Shown here in pieces: positions 8,725 through 17,568 of a stretch of 64,000 nt of DNA. Origin of the DNA: Hylemonella gracilis str. Niagara R. Its GTDB lineage: Bacteria; Pseudomonadota; Gammaproteobacteria; Burkholderiales; Burkholderiaceae_C. A model generated the notes under the pieces. That model was given only the letters and a program-made list of their open reading frames with translations. It made no database searches and was not told where the DNA came from. The stretch is from assembly GCF_000600295.1 (NCBI RefSeq), contig NZ_JEMG01000001.1, forward strand, positions 3,322,311 through 3,386,310, written 5' to 3'. A program made the translations under genes and the position numbers. Numbering within the stretch: the stretch's first letter is position 1; each line of letters opens with the position of its first letter.

Positions 8725-10290
8725 CTACAGCCGCAAGGCGGCCAGCTGTTCACTCAGCGCCACGGCGTTGGCTGCGACGCCATAGACGTAGTGGTCAGGT
8801 CGCACAAGCGCGGCACGCACGCCATGGTGCTGGAACCATGCCGCAAGCACGCCATCGCGCTCGGTGAATTTGGGCGTGCCGAGCTGCACGGTGCGCAGCC
8901 CCGGCAACCCAGCCGCGCGCGCGGCCGCCTGCAGCGCGGCATCAGCGTCAGCGGCCAGCACGAGGCGCCAGCCGCAGCCCAGGGTATCGTCCATCCGCAC
9001 CGCATCGGCACCCTCCTTGTGCAACCAAGGTTGTGGAAAGATGGTGCCCCGCGCAGCATGCGCATCGGCGGCGAGCAAGCCGGATTGCAGCGCGGGCTGC
9101 ACATCCTGGCGCGGTGTGGACCCGACCACGCCGCCGCACTCGGCCAGCAGACGTGCATCCCGTTCGCGAGCGCGAACGGGATCGCGCTCGCTGATGATCT
9201 TTCCAATCGCCTTGATGCGCGTCGTCAGCTCGGCAACGTGGGCTTTGCGTTCCACGCCATAGCTGTCGAGCACCGCGTCCCCGGCGTCGCCACGCAACAC
9301 ACTCCCGAGCTTCCAGCAGAGATTGGCCACGTCGCGTGCACCTTGGCACATGCCCTGGCCTAAAAAGGGCGGCTGCTGGTGCGCGGCGTCGCCCGCGACA
9401 AAGACACGGCCCTTGCGCCATTCGTCCGCCACGAGGGCATGGAAACGGTAGCTGGCCTGGCGCCAAAGCGTTCCGTCCTCGGGCGTGAGCCAGGGTGCGA
9501 GCAGGCGCCACGCGCCTTCGGGTGTCGCAAGTTCCTTGGGGTCTTCGCCGGGATTGATGGAAATTTCCCAGCGGCGGTGCTTGCCCGGACAGATCAGGAA
9601 GGAACTGGGTCGCTGGGGAGTGCAGTACTGCACACTGGTGGTCGGCAGCTTGGCCAGGCCCCGCTCGTTGACCAGCACGTCCACCACCAGCCAGGGCTCG
9701 TCGAAGTCCAGATCTTCCAGCGTGATGCCGACTTGCCCGCGCACGAGGCTCGACGCGCCGTCGCAAGCGATCACGTAGCGCGCCCGCACGCTGGAGGAGC
9801 GGTCATCTTCGCTCCGCAGCGCGAGCAGCGCGCCATGCTCGTCTTGCGTCACCTGCGTCAAGGTTAGACCGAGCTCGACCGTCACGTTGGGAAAGGACTG
9901 CGCATGCGCGCGCAGGATGCGCTCCACGGGCGGCTGCGTGAAAACGACCGAGGGCACGTGACCCAGCGGATACGGCGGCGTCACGGTGGACATGCGCTTG
10001 ATGACTTGTCCATCCATCCCGTAATAGACCGAATCGGTGAAGGGCTCGAGATGGGGCTTGATCTTCTGGGCCACGCCCATCTGCTGGAACAGGCGCGTGA
10101 TCTCGTGGTCCAGCGCAATCGCACGCGGCTTGTCATAGACATCGTGCAATTTGTCGCAGACGTACGTGGACACGCCTTGCGCGCCCAACAAGCCCGCGGC
10201 GATGGCGCCCGTGGGGCCAAAGCCCACAATCGCGACGTCATACACTCCCGCGTCGCGCGCGGTCAGTCCGGCCTTGCTCACTGTGCCCAT
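8725..10290 (-). CDS. FAD-dependent aromatic monooxygenase (MhpA-like)
   Basis: The 521-residue class A flavoprotein hydroxylase has an N-terminal FAD motif (VAIVGFGPTGAIAAGLLGAQ), the DG-type CDGASSLVR motif around residue 170, and the GD motif VFVAGDAAHQQPPFLGQGMC around residue 290. It ends with a thioredoxin-like C-terminal domain. These enzymes ortho-hydroxylate phenolic acids to catechols with NAD(P)H and O2. The start at 10290 lies just past the FAH-gene stop at 10293, so the two are translationally coupled. The downstream-acting extradiol dioxygenase in the same operon would cleave the product. The native substrate is unknown; 3-(3-hydroxyphenyl)propionate is only the best-known case. 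Confidence 0.85.
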   Translation of the reverse strand: MGTVSKAGLTARDAGVYDVAIVGFGPTGAIAAGLLGAQGVSTYVCDKLHDVYDKPRAIALDHEITRLFQQMGVAQKIKPHLEPFTDSVYYGMDGQVIKRMSTVTPPYPLGHVPSVVFTQPPVERILRAHAQSFPNVTVELGLTLTQVTQDEHGALLALRSEDDRSSSVRARYVIACDGASSLVRGQVGITLEDLDFDEPWLVVDVLVNERGLAKLPTTSVQYCTPQRPSSFLICPGKHRRWEISINPGEDPKELATPEGAWRLLAPWLTPEDGTLWRQASYRFHALVADEWRKGRVFVAGDAAHQQPPFLGQGMCQGARDVANLCWKLGSVLRGDAGDAVLDSYGVERKAHVAELTTRIKAIGKIISERDPVRARERDARLLAECGGVVGSTPRQDVQPALQSGLLAADAHAARGTIFPQPWLHKEGADAVRMDDTLGCGWRLVLAADADAALQAAARAAGLPGLRTVQLGTPKFTERDGVLAAWFQHHGVRAALVRPDHYVYGVAANAVALSEQLAALRL

Positions 10291-10292
10291 GT

Positions 10293-11156
10293 TCAAGCCG
10301 CCTCGTCCTCGATGGTGTTGCGCAGCAAGCCCACGCGCTCGATCTCGATCTCGATCTTGTCGCCGTGCTTCATCCAAACGGGTGGGGTGCGGGCCTGGCC
10401 CACGCCCGCGGGCGTGCCCATGACGATGAGGTCACCCGGCTCCAGCGTCATGCACTCGCTGAGCAGTTGGATGGTCTCGGCCACGCCCCAGATCATCTCG
10501 CGGGTATTGGCGTCTTGCATGACCTGCCCATTGAGACGGGCCTGGATGCGCAGGTCGACCGCGCCGGGCGGCAGCTCGTCGGCCGTGATCAGCGTGGGGC
10601 CCAGCGGGCCCGTGCGGTCGAAGTTCTTGCCGATGGTCCACTGCGGCGTCTTCTTCTGGTAGTCGCGCACCGAGATGTCGTTGAAGACTGTATAACCGAA
10701 GACCGCGTCGAGCGCGTTTTCCATCGTGCAATGCTTGGCGGTCTTGCCGATCACCACGGCGAGTTCGGCTTCCCAGTCCAGACGCTCGGAAACTTTGGGA
10801 CGCAGGGCCGCCTTGCCGTGGGCCAGCAGCGACGTGGCGCAGCGCAGGAAAAACCAAGGGTAGACCGGCTTCTCACGGCCTCCCTCCTTGGCGTGGTCGT
10901 AGTAGTTCAGGCCCAGGCAGACGATCTTGCCTGGCTCAGGCAGCAGGGGCGCGAGTTCCAAGTCTTCCAGCTTTCTGCGCGGCGCGGCGGAGGCAATGGC
11001 GGCCTTGGCGGCCGCGTCGAGGTTCTGACCGGATTTGAGCGCGGCGCGCAGATCGGCGCTGATGTGCGGTTGCGCGCGGTTCAGGTCGATGACCTCGTTG
11101 TTGTGAACCACGCCGAGACGCGGCTCGCCGTGATCGATGTATGTGGTGTAGCGCAT
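10293..11156 (-). CDS. Fumarylacetoacetate hydrolase-family protein
   Basis: The 287-residue enzyme begins after a strong AAGGAG site. It has FAH-superfamily signatures: KIVCLGLNYYDHAKEGG, the metal-binding WEAELAVVIGK segment around residue 125, YTVFNDISVRDYQ, and GDLIVMGTPAGVGQAR near the C-terminus. The superfamily hydrolyses, hydrates or decarboxylates beta-diketone and 2-oxo-acid products from ring-cleavage pathways. In this operon it fits the step after extradiol cleavage. Its Mg2+-binding Glu/Asp set appears intact. The precise reaction cannot be fixed from sequence. Confidence 0.9.
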   Translation of the reverse strand: MRYTTYIDHGEPRLGVVHNNEVIDLNRAQPHISADLRAALKSGQNLDAAAKAAIASAAPRRKLEDLELAPLLPEPGKIVCLGLNYYDHAKEGGREKPVYPWFFLRCATSLLAHGKAALRPKVSERLDWEAELAVVIGKTAKHCTMENALDAVFGYTVFNDISVRDYQKKTPQWTIGKNFDRTGPLGPTLITADELPPGAVDLRIQARLNGQVMQDANTREMIWGVAETIQLLSECMTLEPGDLIVMGTPAGVGQARTPPVWMKHGDKIEIEIERVGLLRNTIEDEAA

Positions 11157-11174
11157 GGTGCTCCTTGGAAAATC

Positions 11175-12083
11175 TCAGGAATTCGTTTCGAAAAAAATGG
11201 CTTTTTGAGCCTGCTTGAGTTGGGTTGTGGGCGAAACGCCGATACCCCACTGGTCGATGCGGCCAGGCGGCCAGGTCCAGTCCGATGGACCGCCAGCTTG
11301 GTAGCTGTCGTCGATCTGTTCGACCTCCGCGGTGTATTCAATGACCACGTCGAAGGGCCCCACGAAGTAGTTGAATGCGTTGTCGCCAGGGCCATGCCGC
11401 CCCGGCCCCCACTGAATGCCGTAGCCTGCGTCCTTCATGCGGCCGCCGCCGCGCATGACCGAGTCCAGGTCGGGCATGAGGAAGGCGATGTGATTGAGGG
11501 CGTCGTTGTCGGTGTCGCCCAGTGCGATGCTGTGGTGGTCATTGCCGCAACGCATGAAAGCCATGATGCGCGTGCGGTCCGACAGAGAGAAGTCCAGGAC
11601 TTGCTCCAGGAAGGCCCGTGTAGTCTCGACGTCGTGGCAGTTGAGCACCGCATGGGCCAGGCGAACGGGGCGGTCTTTCTCCTCGCGTGCGTCGGCGTGG
11701 CGTGCGTCGTCCCACACCAGACGGAAGGCACGGCCGTCGGCATCGGCCACGGTCACCGCGATGCCTCCACCGGGCTCATCCACGGACCCTGCCGGGGTCA
11801 GCACCCGGCCGCCCTGCTGCGGCGCCCGTCGGACCACCTCGTCGAGCGCTTCGCGGCTGCGCGCGCGCAGCGTCACATGGCGGATGCGCGCGGGTCCCTC
11901 GGCGCGATGCAAGGCCAGCACATGGTGGTCCGCCCCGGTCGCCCGGAGATACAAGCCCTCCGAGGTGCGAGCCGCCACGCTCAGATGCCAGGTGTCGGTG
12001 TAGAACTTCTCGGCCAGCACGAGGTCGGGGACATTCAGCGCAACGCTGCGCAGGCCGCTGACAAGGGACGAGGCATGGGTCAT
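11175..12083 (-). CDS. Extradiol-type ring-cleavage dioxygenase (VOC superfamily)
   Basis: A 302-residue protein built of two vicinal-oxygen-chelate modules, the size of a type I extradiol dioxygenase. The expected 2-His-1-Glu iron site can be read as His144 (RLAHAVLNC), His198 (LNHIAFLMP) and Glu249 (VVIEYTAE). The N-terminal module lacks ligands, as is normal. It would open a catechol ring next to the diol with O2. The start is four bases inside the amidohydrolase gene (ATGA overlap at 12080-12083), showing translational coupling. Substrate is unknown. Confidence 0.85.
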   Translation of the reverse strand: MTHASSLVSGLRSVALNVPDLVLAEKFYTDTWHLSVAARTSEGLYLRATGADHHVLALHRAEGPARIRHVTLRARSREALDEVVRRAPQQGGRVLTPAGSVDEPGGGIAVTVADADGRAFRLVWDDARHADAREEKDRPVRLAHAVLNCHDVETTRAFLEQVLDFSLSDRTRIMAFMRCGNDHHSIALGDTDNDALNHIAFLMPDLDSVMRGGGRMKDAGYGIQWGPGRHGPGDNAFNYFVGPFDVVIEYTAEVEQIDDSYQAGGPSDWTWPPGRIDQWGIGVSPTTQLKQAQKAIFFETNS

Positions 12084-13111
12084 GGGAGAGTTCCTTTCGT
12101 GAGCCCAAGGAAACGGCGAGCATTGGTGTGCGTCAGCTGGTCCATGACGGCATCGTCAAAGTCGGCCGCGCGGCAACGCTCCAGAGGACGCGCGTCGTGG
12201 AAATTGAAGGGGTAATCGGTGCCCACCATGAGCTGTGAGGCGCCGAAGGTCCGCACCAAATGCTGCAGGGTCGGCGTATCGAACACCAAGGTGTCGTAGT
12301 AGAGTTCGCGTGCCTGCTCGAGGGGAGACCTCCGCACGCTGTCTTTGAGCGACGGGAATACGCTGATCGCCTGCTGCAGCCGTGGCAACAGCATGGCCAG
12401 CGTGCCGCCACCGTGACTGAAGGCCAGGCGCAGGCAGGGCACACGGGACATCAAATTGCCGGTCAGCACGGAAGCCGCCGCCAAGCCCACGTCGGTGGGA
12501 TAGGCCAGTACCTGCTGCAAGGGCGGCGGACCGACCAAGCGGTCCATGCCGGCCGGACGCAGCGCGTGCACGAACACCGACAGGTCCAGCGCGGCGCAGG
12601 CTTCGAAGAAGGGAAACCAGCGCACGTCGCCCATGACCACGCCGTTGATGTTGCTGCCGATCTCCACCCCCTTCAAGCCGAGCGAGGTTTTGATGTAACT
12701 CAATTCGCAGATGGCCAGATCCATGTCCTGCAGCGGCACGGCGCCAAGGCCGACCAGCCCGCCCGCGGATTCGGCCACCATGCCCGCGATCTGTTCATTG
12801 AGGTAACGCACCAACTGGGCGGCGGCGCTTGTGGGCATCCAGTAGGACAGCAACTCCGGCATGGGCGAAATCGCCTGCACGGCCAGGCCCATTTCCTCGA
12901 AATCCGCCAGGCGGCGCGAGGTGGTCCAACTCTTGTCGGTCACCGTGCGGTAGTTCTTGCCATCGATCATCACGTTGCGGTGCTGGCAGTCCTGCCCAGG
13001 CACCATCGACGGCCAGCCCGCGGGCGCGGCGCTGGCACCCAGGTAAGCGGGAAATTCGCGTGGAACGACATGGGCGTGTACATCCACGCCTAGGCAGCTG
13101 CAAGCGCTCAT
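12080..13111 (-). CDS. Amidohydrolase-family decarboxylase (ACMSD-like)
   Basis: This 343-residue TIM-barrel metalloenzyme resembles 2-amino-3-carboxymuconate-semialdehyde decarboxylase and related non-oxidative decarboxylases. The metal site shows as VDVHAHVVP at residues 9-17, a central FVHALRP, AFSHGGGTLAM, and VGTDYPFNF, which carries the catalytic Asp. Such enzymes remove CO2 from ring-cleavage products or hydroxybenzoates without a redox cofactor. It overlaps the dioxygenase start by four bases. Its own start overlaps the end of the decayed upstream frame, again as ATGA (13108-13111). Its association with an extradiol dioxygenase suggests a carboxylated catechol substrate (inference). 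Confidence 0.82.
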   Translation of the reverse strand: MSACSCLGVDVHAHVVPREFPAYLGASAAPAGWPSMVPGQDCQHRNVMIDGKNYRTVTDKSWTTSRRLADFEEMGLAVQAISPMPELLSYWMPTSAAAQLVRYLNEQIAGMVAESAGGLVGLGAVPLQDMDLAICELSYIKTSLGLKGVEIGSNINGVVMGDVRWFPFFEACAALDLSVFVHALRPAGMDRLVGPPPLQQVLAYPTDVGLAAASVLTGNLMSRVPCLRLAFSHGGGTLAMLLPRLQQAISVFPSLKDSVRRSPLEQARELYYDTLVFDTPTLQHLVRTFGASQLMVGTDYPFNFHDARPLERCRAADFDDAVMDQLTHTNARRFLGLTKGTLP

Positions 13112-13427
13112 TGCGTCTCGCCCACGCGAGTCAGCGCATCAAAACCGTAGCGGTTCATGCTGCCGAACACCGGCATCGAGGGATGCGGAACGAAACGGGT
13201 ACGGCAGTCCAACACCGCAGCAAACCCGAAGCCAAGGCGCGCTCCAAGGCGCTGGCGACGGCATCGGCGCATATCACGACCTCGCCGGCCAGCGGCCGCG
13301 CGACATGGTCGCCCATGCCACCAGCCGGAAAGCCGGAGACGATGGAGGCCGTGCCCGCGGTCTGGGCACGGGCTGGCGGGAACAGGCTCGCGGTGCAAGC
13401 CAGCAGGATGAAACGGCGATCAATCAT
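13108..13427 (-). pseudogene. Decayed chimeric gene: Bug-receptor N-terminus joined to a ThDP-enzyme-like C-terminus
   Basis: From the ATG at 13427 the frame reads like a Bug receptor: a signal peptide ending PPARAQ, then SIVSGFPAGGMGDHVARPLA. After about 45 codons the resemblance ends. It is followed by AVASALERALASG, and then in a second frame by AAVLDCRTRFVPHPSMPVFG to the stop at 13108. The second part resembles the C-terminus of thiamine-diphosphate enzymes such as acetolactate-synthase relatives, but I am less sure of that. A frameshift lies near 13210-13220. A deletion probably fused two genes and a later indel broke the frame. The final stop still overlaps the amidohydrolase start. 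Confidence 0.55.
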
Positions 13428-13487
13428 GGTTGTCTCCTCTGTCGTTGGGTCTTCGCGTGCGGACCGGTCGTGCGCCGGACCCGGGCA

Positions 13488-13913
13488 TCAGTCATGCCGC
13501 AGCCCAGCGGACTTGACTCCCGCCATGCAAATCGCCTCGTCTTGGTCACCGGTGCCGCCACTCGCACCGACCGCGCCGAGCAACAGTCCTGCCGCGCTCT
13601 TGATGAGCACGGCGCCTGTCTGGGGCAAAAAGCGCCCCCCCGATGTGGACGACAGGGAAACAAAGAAGTTCGGGTTTTCCTTGGCACGCTCGCCCAGCAC
13701 ACGGCTGGGAACGCCCATGCCCACCGCCCCCCAGGCCTTGGCGCGGGCAATGTCGAAGCGAAACATGCTTGCGCCATCCTCGCCAGCGTATGCCTTGAGA
13801 TGGCCTGCGGCGTCCAGCACGGCGATGGCCATGGGTTGGTAGCCTGCCGCGCGTGAATGGATCAATGCGCCAGCAATGATCTGCTGCGCCTGCTCCAGCG
13901 TCAGTGTTTCCAA
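13488..13913 (-). CDS. GlcG/HbpS-family protein
   Basis: The 141-residue protein matches the GlcG/HbpS fold (DUF336): LTLEQAQQIIAGALIHSRA, MAIAVLDAAGHLKAYAGEDG, and a C-terminal GAVGASGGTGDQDEAICMAG. Family members bind haem or small ligands and often sit in oxidation operons, with no agreed enzymatic role. A TTG start at 13913 is preferred because GAGGAG lies six bases upstream. An ATG at 13943 would add ten residues but has no ribosome site. It is the first gene of the leftward aromatic operon, next to the divergent LysR regulator. Confidence 0.82.
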   Translation of the reverse strand: METLTLEQAQQIIAGALIHSRAAGYQPMAIAVLDAAGHLKAYAGEDGASMFRFDIARAKAWGAVGMGVPSRVLGERAKENPNFFVSLSSTSGGRFLPQTGAVLIKSAAGLLLGAVGASGGTGDQDEAICMAGVKSAGLRHD

Positions 13914-13988
13914 GCGGGTCTCCTCTTTATTTCTGATCTGCATTGACGCGGATCAGTTCTTTGATGGCGCAGTCTAGGGAGAGCCCTT

Positions 13989-14020
13989 CTATTCATCTAG
14001 TCGATTTTTTGGATAAATAG
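13989..14020. promoter_or_regulatory. Imperfect inverted repeat upstream of the lysR gene, candidate operator
   Basis: CTATTCATC and GATAAATAG form an inverted repeat with one mismatch and a 14-base spacer, ending ten bases before the LysR start. Its AT-rich symmetry in the divergent gap suits a LysR site controlling both directions. Binding is not shown. Confidence 0.4.
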
Positions 14021-14030
14021 AATCCACGCC

Positions 14031-14945
14031 ATGGATATACGTTCCGTCGACCTGAACCTGCTGGTTGTTTTCGAGGCGATGCGCCAGCACCGCAGCGTGA
14101 CGCGCGCGGCGGAAGCCCTGGGACTCAGCCAGCCCGCCATGAGCGCCGCCCTGGCACGCCTGCGCACGCTTTTCGACGATGCCCTGTTCGTGCGATCGGG
14201 CGCGCAGATGAGCCCAACCCCACGCGCGGAGAGCCTGGGTAGTGCGATACACCGCGTCGTGCAGACGATCGAATCAGACATCCTGCTGCCGACGATGTTC
14301 GATCCAGCGACAAGCACGCGCACCTTCACGCTGCTCACTCCTGACATCGCCGAAATGAATTTCCTGCCGCGCCTGCTGGCGCATTTGTCCGAGCTGGCGC
14401 CTGGCGTGAACCTCAAGACCTTGGCCATGCCACGCCACATGGCGGCATCGGCGCTTGAATCAGGCGCGGCCGAACTGGCCATCGGTTACTTCCCCGATCT
14501 CCACCGGGCAGGCTTTTACCAACAGCGACTGTTTCGCAGCTCGCATGTCTGTCTGCTGCGCAAGCAGCACAGCAGTATCGGCAAGAAGCTGAGCATGAAG
14601 CAGTTTCTCTCCGCCTCGCACGCCGTGGTTCACCCCGACGGTCGCGAGCATGTGTTCGAGCGCTTCATCCAGGAAAAGGGCATCCAGCGCCGCGTGGTCG
14701 TCGAGTTGTCGCACTTCATGAGCCTGCTGCCCATCGTCGAGAACTCCGACATCATCGCCACCGTGCCCAAGGACCTGGCCGATTTCTTCGTCCACCACGG
14801 CGAAGTGCGCTACGTGGACGCGCCCGTCAAGCCCCCCGTCATCGACGTGCATCTTTTCTGGCACCAGCGCTACCAGAAGGACATGGCCCACACCTGGCTG
14901 CGCAAGCTGGTCTACGAAATGTTCCGCAAGGACAAGGTGAGTTGA
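14031..14945 (+). CDS. LysR-family regulator (NodD/PcpR-like branch) of the aromatic operon
   Basis: The 304-residue protein opens with VDLNLLVVFEAMRQHRSVTR and the HTH segment AAEALGLSQPAMSAALARLR, the pattern of the NodD/LinR/PcpR branch that responds to aromatic inducers. The effector domain follows from about residue 90 (TFTLLTPDIAEMNFLPRLL). It is divergent from the leftward operon 7695-13913 and is the obvious candidate activator. Codon use and GC match the neighbours. Confidence 0.92.
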   Translation: MDIRSVDLNLLVVFEAMRQHRSVTRAAEALGLSQPAMSAALARLRTLFDDALFVRSGAQMSPTPRAESLGSAIHRVVQTIESDILLPTMFDPATSTRTFTLLTPDIAEMNFLPRLLAHLSELAPGVNLKTLAMPRHMAASALESGAAELAIGYFPDLHRAGFYQQRLFRSSHVCLLRKQHSSIGKKLSMKQFLSASHAVVHPDGREHVFERFIQEKGIQRRVVVELSHFMSLLPIVENSDIIATVPKDLADFFVHHGEVRYVDAPVKPPVIDVHLFWHQRYQKDMAHTWLRKLVYEMFRKDKVS

Positions 14946-15050
14946 ACCGCGCCGGGTCGACTCGTCACGACGGACCCCCGCATTTTTGACCGCGCGCCAC
15001 GCATCCTCACATCGGCGCCATCTGAAGCCGATCTGCGCACGCCTGCGTGG

Positions 15051-15812
15051 CTAGAACCGCTCGCCCGCTGGCAGATAACGCCACTGCCCCAGCGGTAGGC
15101 CCGCCATGGCGATGCGCCCGATACGGATGCGCCGCAGCGCGCGAAGTTCCAGGCCGACCTGCGCGCACATCCACCCTGTCCATTCCGGGGCGATGCCTTT
15201 CGTCGCGAAGCGCAGGCGCGTCTCGCTCTGCCAGCTCACGCGCGCTGGCGGTAGCGGCCGCCCGTCCCGCGACAGGCCATGGCCAAGGCGCGCCAAACCG
15301 TCGGGCGCGATCACGCCCTGCACTTCGGCGACGAGTTCCTGCTCGACGAAGGCCGCGTCTTCGGTGAGCTTGCGCACCACGCGAAAGTCCTGGCTGAAGA
15401 CGCACAGGCCACTCGCCTGCACTGGCAGCGCCAGTAGCATCTTGAGCCCGAGATGATGGGCCTTGCTGCGGCGGATACCCGAGACATCCCCGCTCCAGTG
15501 ACTGCTCTCCGCGAGCAGGTCCATCGCCGCTTCGGTCGTCATGCCCGCCGGCTTATGGACCAGGAAGGTCGCGGCCACGACGGGCTGCAAGCGCGCCTGC
15601 GGATCGATGTCGACACGCTGGCTGGCGGTGACGCGCACCTGCGGCGAGTCAACACACTGCCCGTCCACGCGCACCCATCCTTCCACGATGTATTGCTCCG
15701 CCTCGCGGCGTGAACAGGGCACCAGCCCAGCGACCACCTTGGCAAGGCGCTGTGCATCACCAGCACCAGCACCCGGCAATGGCGGACTCGAAGCGGGTGT
15801 GCCCGTGCCCAT
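15051..15812 (-). CDS. S4-domain pseudouridine-synthase homologue, probably catalytically dead
   Basis: A 253-residue RluF/RsuA-like protein. The S4 RNA-binding domain is recognisable (LAKVVAGLVPCSRREAEQYI, WVRVDG). The catalytic domain aligns at FLVHKPAGMTTE and at ASGLCVFSQD. In active enzymes the latter follows an invariant RLD; here the same place reads ALP, so the catalytic Asp is a Pro. The conserved Tyr of KEYLV and the RQIRRM motif are also not visible. RNA binding may persist while pseudouridylation is unlikely. The gene ends next to dbpA, whose stop is one base upstream of its ATG, so they are co-transcribed. A diverged active site cannot be excluded. Confidence 0.75.
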   Translation of the reverse strand: MGTGTPASSPPLPGAGAGDAQRLAKVVAGLVPCSRREAEQYIVEGWVRVDGQCVDSPQVRVTASQRVDIDPQARLQPVVAATFLVHKPAGMTTEAAMDLLAESSHWSGDVSGIRRSKAHHLGLKMLLALPVQASGLCVFSQDFRVVRKLTEDAAFVEQELVAEVQGVIAPDGLARLGHGLSRDGRPLPPARVSWQSETRLRFATKGIAPEWTGWMCAQVGLELRALRRIRIGRIAMAGLPLGQWRYLPAGERF

Positions 15813-15813
15813 G

Positions 15814-17220
15814 CTATGCCCCGTCCGTCAGCAGCCGCGCCTTCACGGTCCGGCCCTTGATGCGCCCGCTGTTCAGGCGCGCAACCGCTTCGTGCGCGAT
15901 GCCACGTTCCACCGCCACGTAAGTGGCGAACTCGTTGATATCGATCTTGCCCACTTGCTCCCGCGTGTAGCCCAGGTCGGCGGTGAACGCACCCAGCACG
16001 TCGCCCGGGCGGATCTTCTCCTTGCGCCCGGCCTGGATGTGCACGGTCGCCATGGCCGGCAGCAAGCGCCCACCCAAGGCCGGCGTGAGTTCGGAGAGCG
16101 CATGCCAGACGGAAGGCTGGCCCTGCAGCTGTTCGATGTGCCCCACCGCCCCCATCTCGTCGAGGGAAGCCAGGCTCAGCGCGAGCCCAGTCTCTCCGGC
16201 GCGACCGGTGCGGCCGATCCGGTGCACATGCGCTTGCGGATCGGGCGAGATGTCCACGTTGATGACGGCGGCGAGGCCCGCAATGTCCAGGCCGCGCGCA
16301 GCGACGTCGGTGGCAACCAACACCGAGCAGCTGCTGTTGGCGAAGCGCACCAGCACTTGATCGCGCTCGCGCTGCTCCAGGTCGCCGTGCAGCGCGAGCG
16401 CGCTGTAGCCCTGTGCCTGCAGCAACTCGGCCAGTTCGCGACAGCGCGCCTTGGTGTTGCAGAAGGCCAGGGTGCTGACCGGGCGAAAGTGCTCCAGCAG
16501 GCGCGCCACCGCGGGTAGCCGCTGCTCCTCGCGCACCTCGTACCAACGCTGTTCGATCTGCTCACTGCCGTGCTGCGCTTGCACCTTCACCGTCACGGGC
16601 TCGCGCAGGAACTGCGCGGCGAGCCTGGCAATGCCCTCCGGGTAGGTCGCCGAGAACAGCAGGGTCTGCCGCTGCGCCGGGCACCTGCGGGCCACCTTCA
16701 CGATGTCGTCGACGAAGCCCATGTCCAGCATGCGGTCTGCTTCGTCAAGCACCAGTGTCGCGAGCGCATCGAGTGCGAGGTTGCCGCGCTCGAGGTGGTC
16801 GATCACACGCCCGGGGGTGCCGACGACGACGTGGGCGCCGTGCTCCAGGCTGGCGGCCTGTCCGCGCAGCGGCACGCCACCGGCGAGCGTGACGACCTTG
16901 ATGTTGTCTTCTGCGCGCGCCAGCCGTCTGATCTCGGTCGTCACCTGATCGGCCAGCTCACGGGTGGGGCACAGCACCAGGGACTGAACCGCGAAGCGAC
17001 GCGCATCGAGCTTGGCCAGCAAGGCCAAGGCGAACGCTGCGGTCTTGCCACTGCCCGTCTTGGCCTGGGCGATCACGTCTCGGCCTTGCAGCGCGGCGGG
17101 CAGGCTGGCCGCCTGGATGGCGGTCATTTCGAGGTAGCCCAGCCGGCGAAGGTTCTCCTGAGCTGCGGCAGAAAGGGGAAGCGTGTCGAAGCTTTTAGAG
17201 ACTGTAGTAGACAAGGTCAT
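15814..17220 (-). CDS. dbpA: ATP-dependent RNA helicase DbpA
   Basis: The 468-residue DEAD-box helicase has the full motif set: Q motif (FDTLPLSAAAQENLRRLGY), Walker A AQAKTGSGKTAAF, DEAD as VLDEADRMLD, SATYPEG, and HRIGRTGRAG. The C-terminal DbpA RNA-binding domain (from about residue 395, RPGDVLGAFTADLGYTREQV) distinguishes it from RhlE/SrmB. DbpA unwinds 23S rRNA around hairpin 92 during large-subunit assembly. It heads a two-gene operon with the pseudouridine-synthase homologue, so both may act on 23S rRNA. Confidence 0.95.
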   Translation of the reverse strand: MTLSTTVSKSFDTLPLSAAAQENLRRLGYLEMTAIQAASLPAALQGRDVIAQAKTGSGKTAAFALALLAKLDARRFAVQSLVLCPTRELADQVTTEIRRLARAEDNIKVVTLAGGVPLRGQAASLEHGAHVVVGTPGRVIDHLERGNLALDALATLVLDEADRMLDMGFVDDIVKVARRCPAQRQTLLFSATYPEGIARLAAQFLREPVTVKVQAQHGSEQIEQRWYEVREEQRLPAVARLLEHFRPVSTLAFCNTKARCRELAELLQAQGYSALALHGDLEQRERDQVLVRFANSSCSVLVATDVAARGLDIAGLAAVINVDISPDPQAHVHRIGRTGRAGETGLALSLASLDEMGAVGHIEQLQGQPSVWHALSELTPALGGRLLPAMATVHIQAGRKEKIRPGDVLGAFTADLGYTREQVGKIDINEFATYVAVERGIAHEAVARLNSGRIKGRTVKARLLTDGA

Positions 17221-17568
17221 GAATGAATCTTACGCAGTAAGCCGGCTTAAAGGCGTCGTGTCATATCACCAGAGCCCACTGCGGGACGCAACCAGCTGCT
17301 GTGGTTCCAAAGTGAAAGACGGCCACCGCTGCAAAGGGGAAATCGGTGCGTCATCTGGATGACGTATGTTTAGAGTCGATGGTGAATACCTGCTCGTCTA
17401 CTTTTCCCTGATGACGGCGAGCCCTGCGCAGAGTCGACCGGAGTCCAAGGGCCTTGCTGCCAGGGCATACCGTCATCTAAGAAGTCTGATGGGTCGGGAG
17501 GTTCGGGAAGGTGGGTGACGCATTCATGCGATTTCACTCGAGCGATTTTGCGAGTGCTTGCGCCAACG
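17221..17568. other. Gene-free stretch upstream of dbpA
   Basis: No open frame here has a plausible start and family resemblance on either strand. It must hold the leftward dbpA promoter and the end of the small leftward gene that stops at 17569. I see no repeat or RNA motif I can name. Confidence 0.5.
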
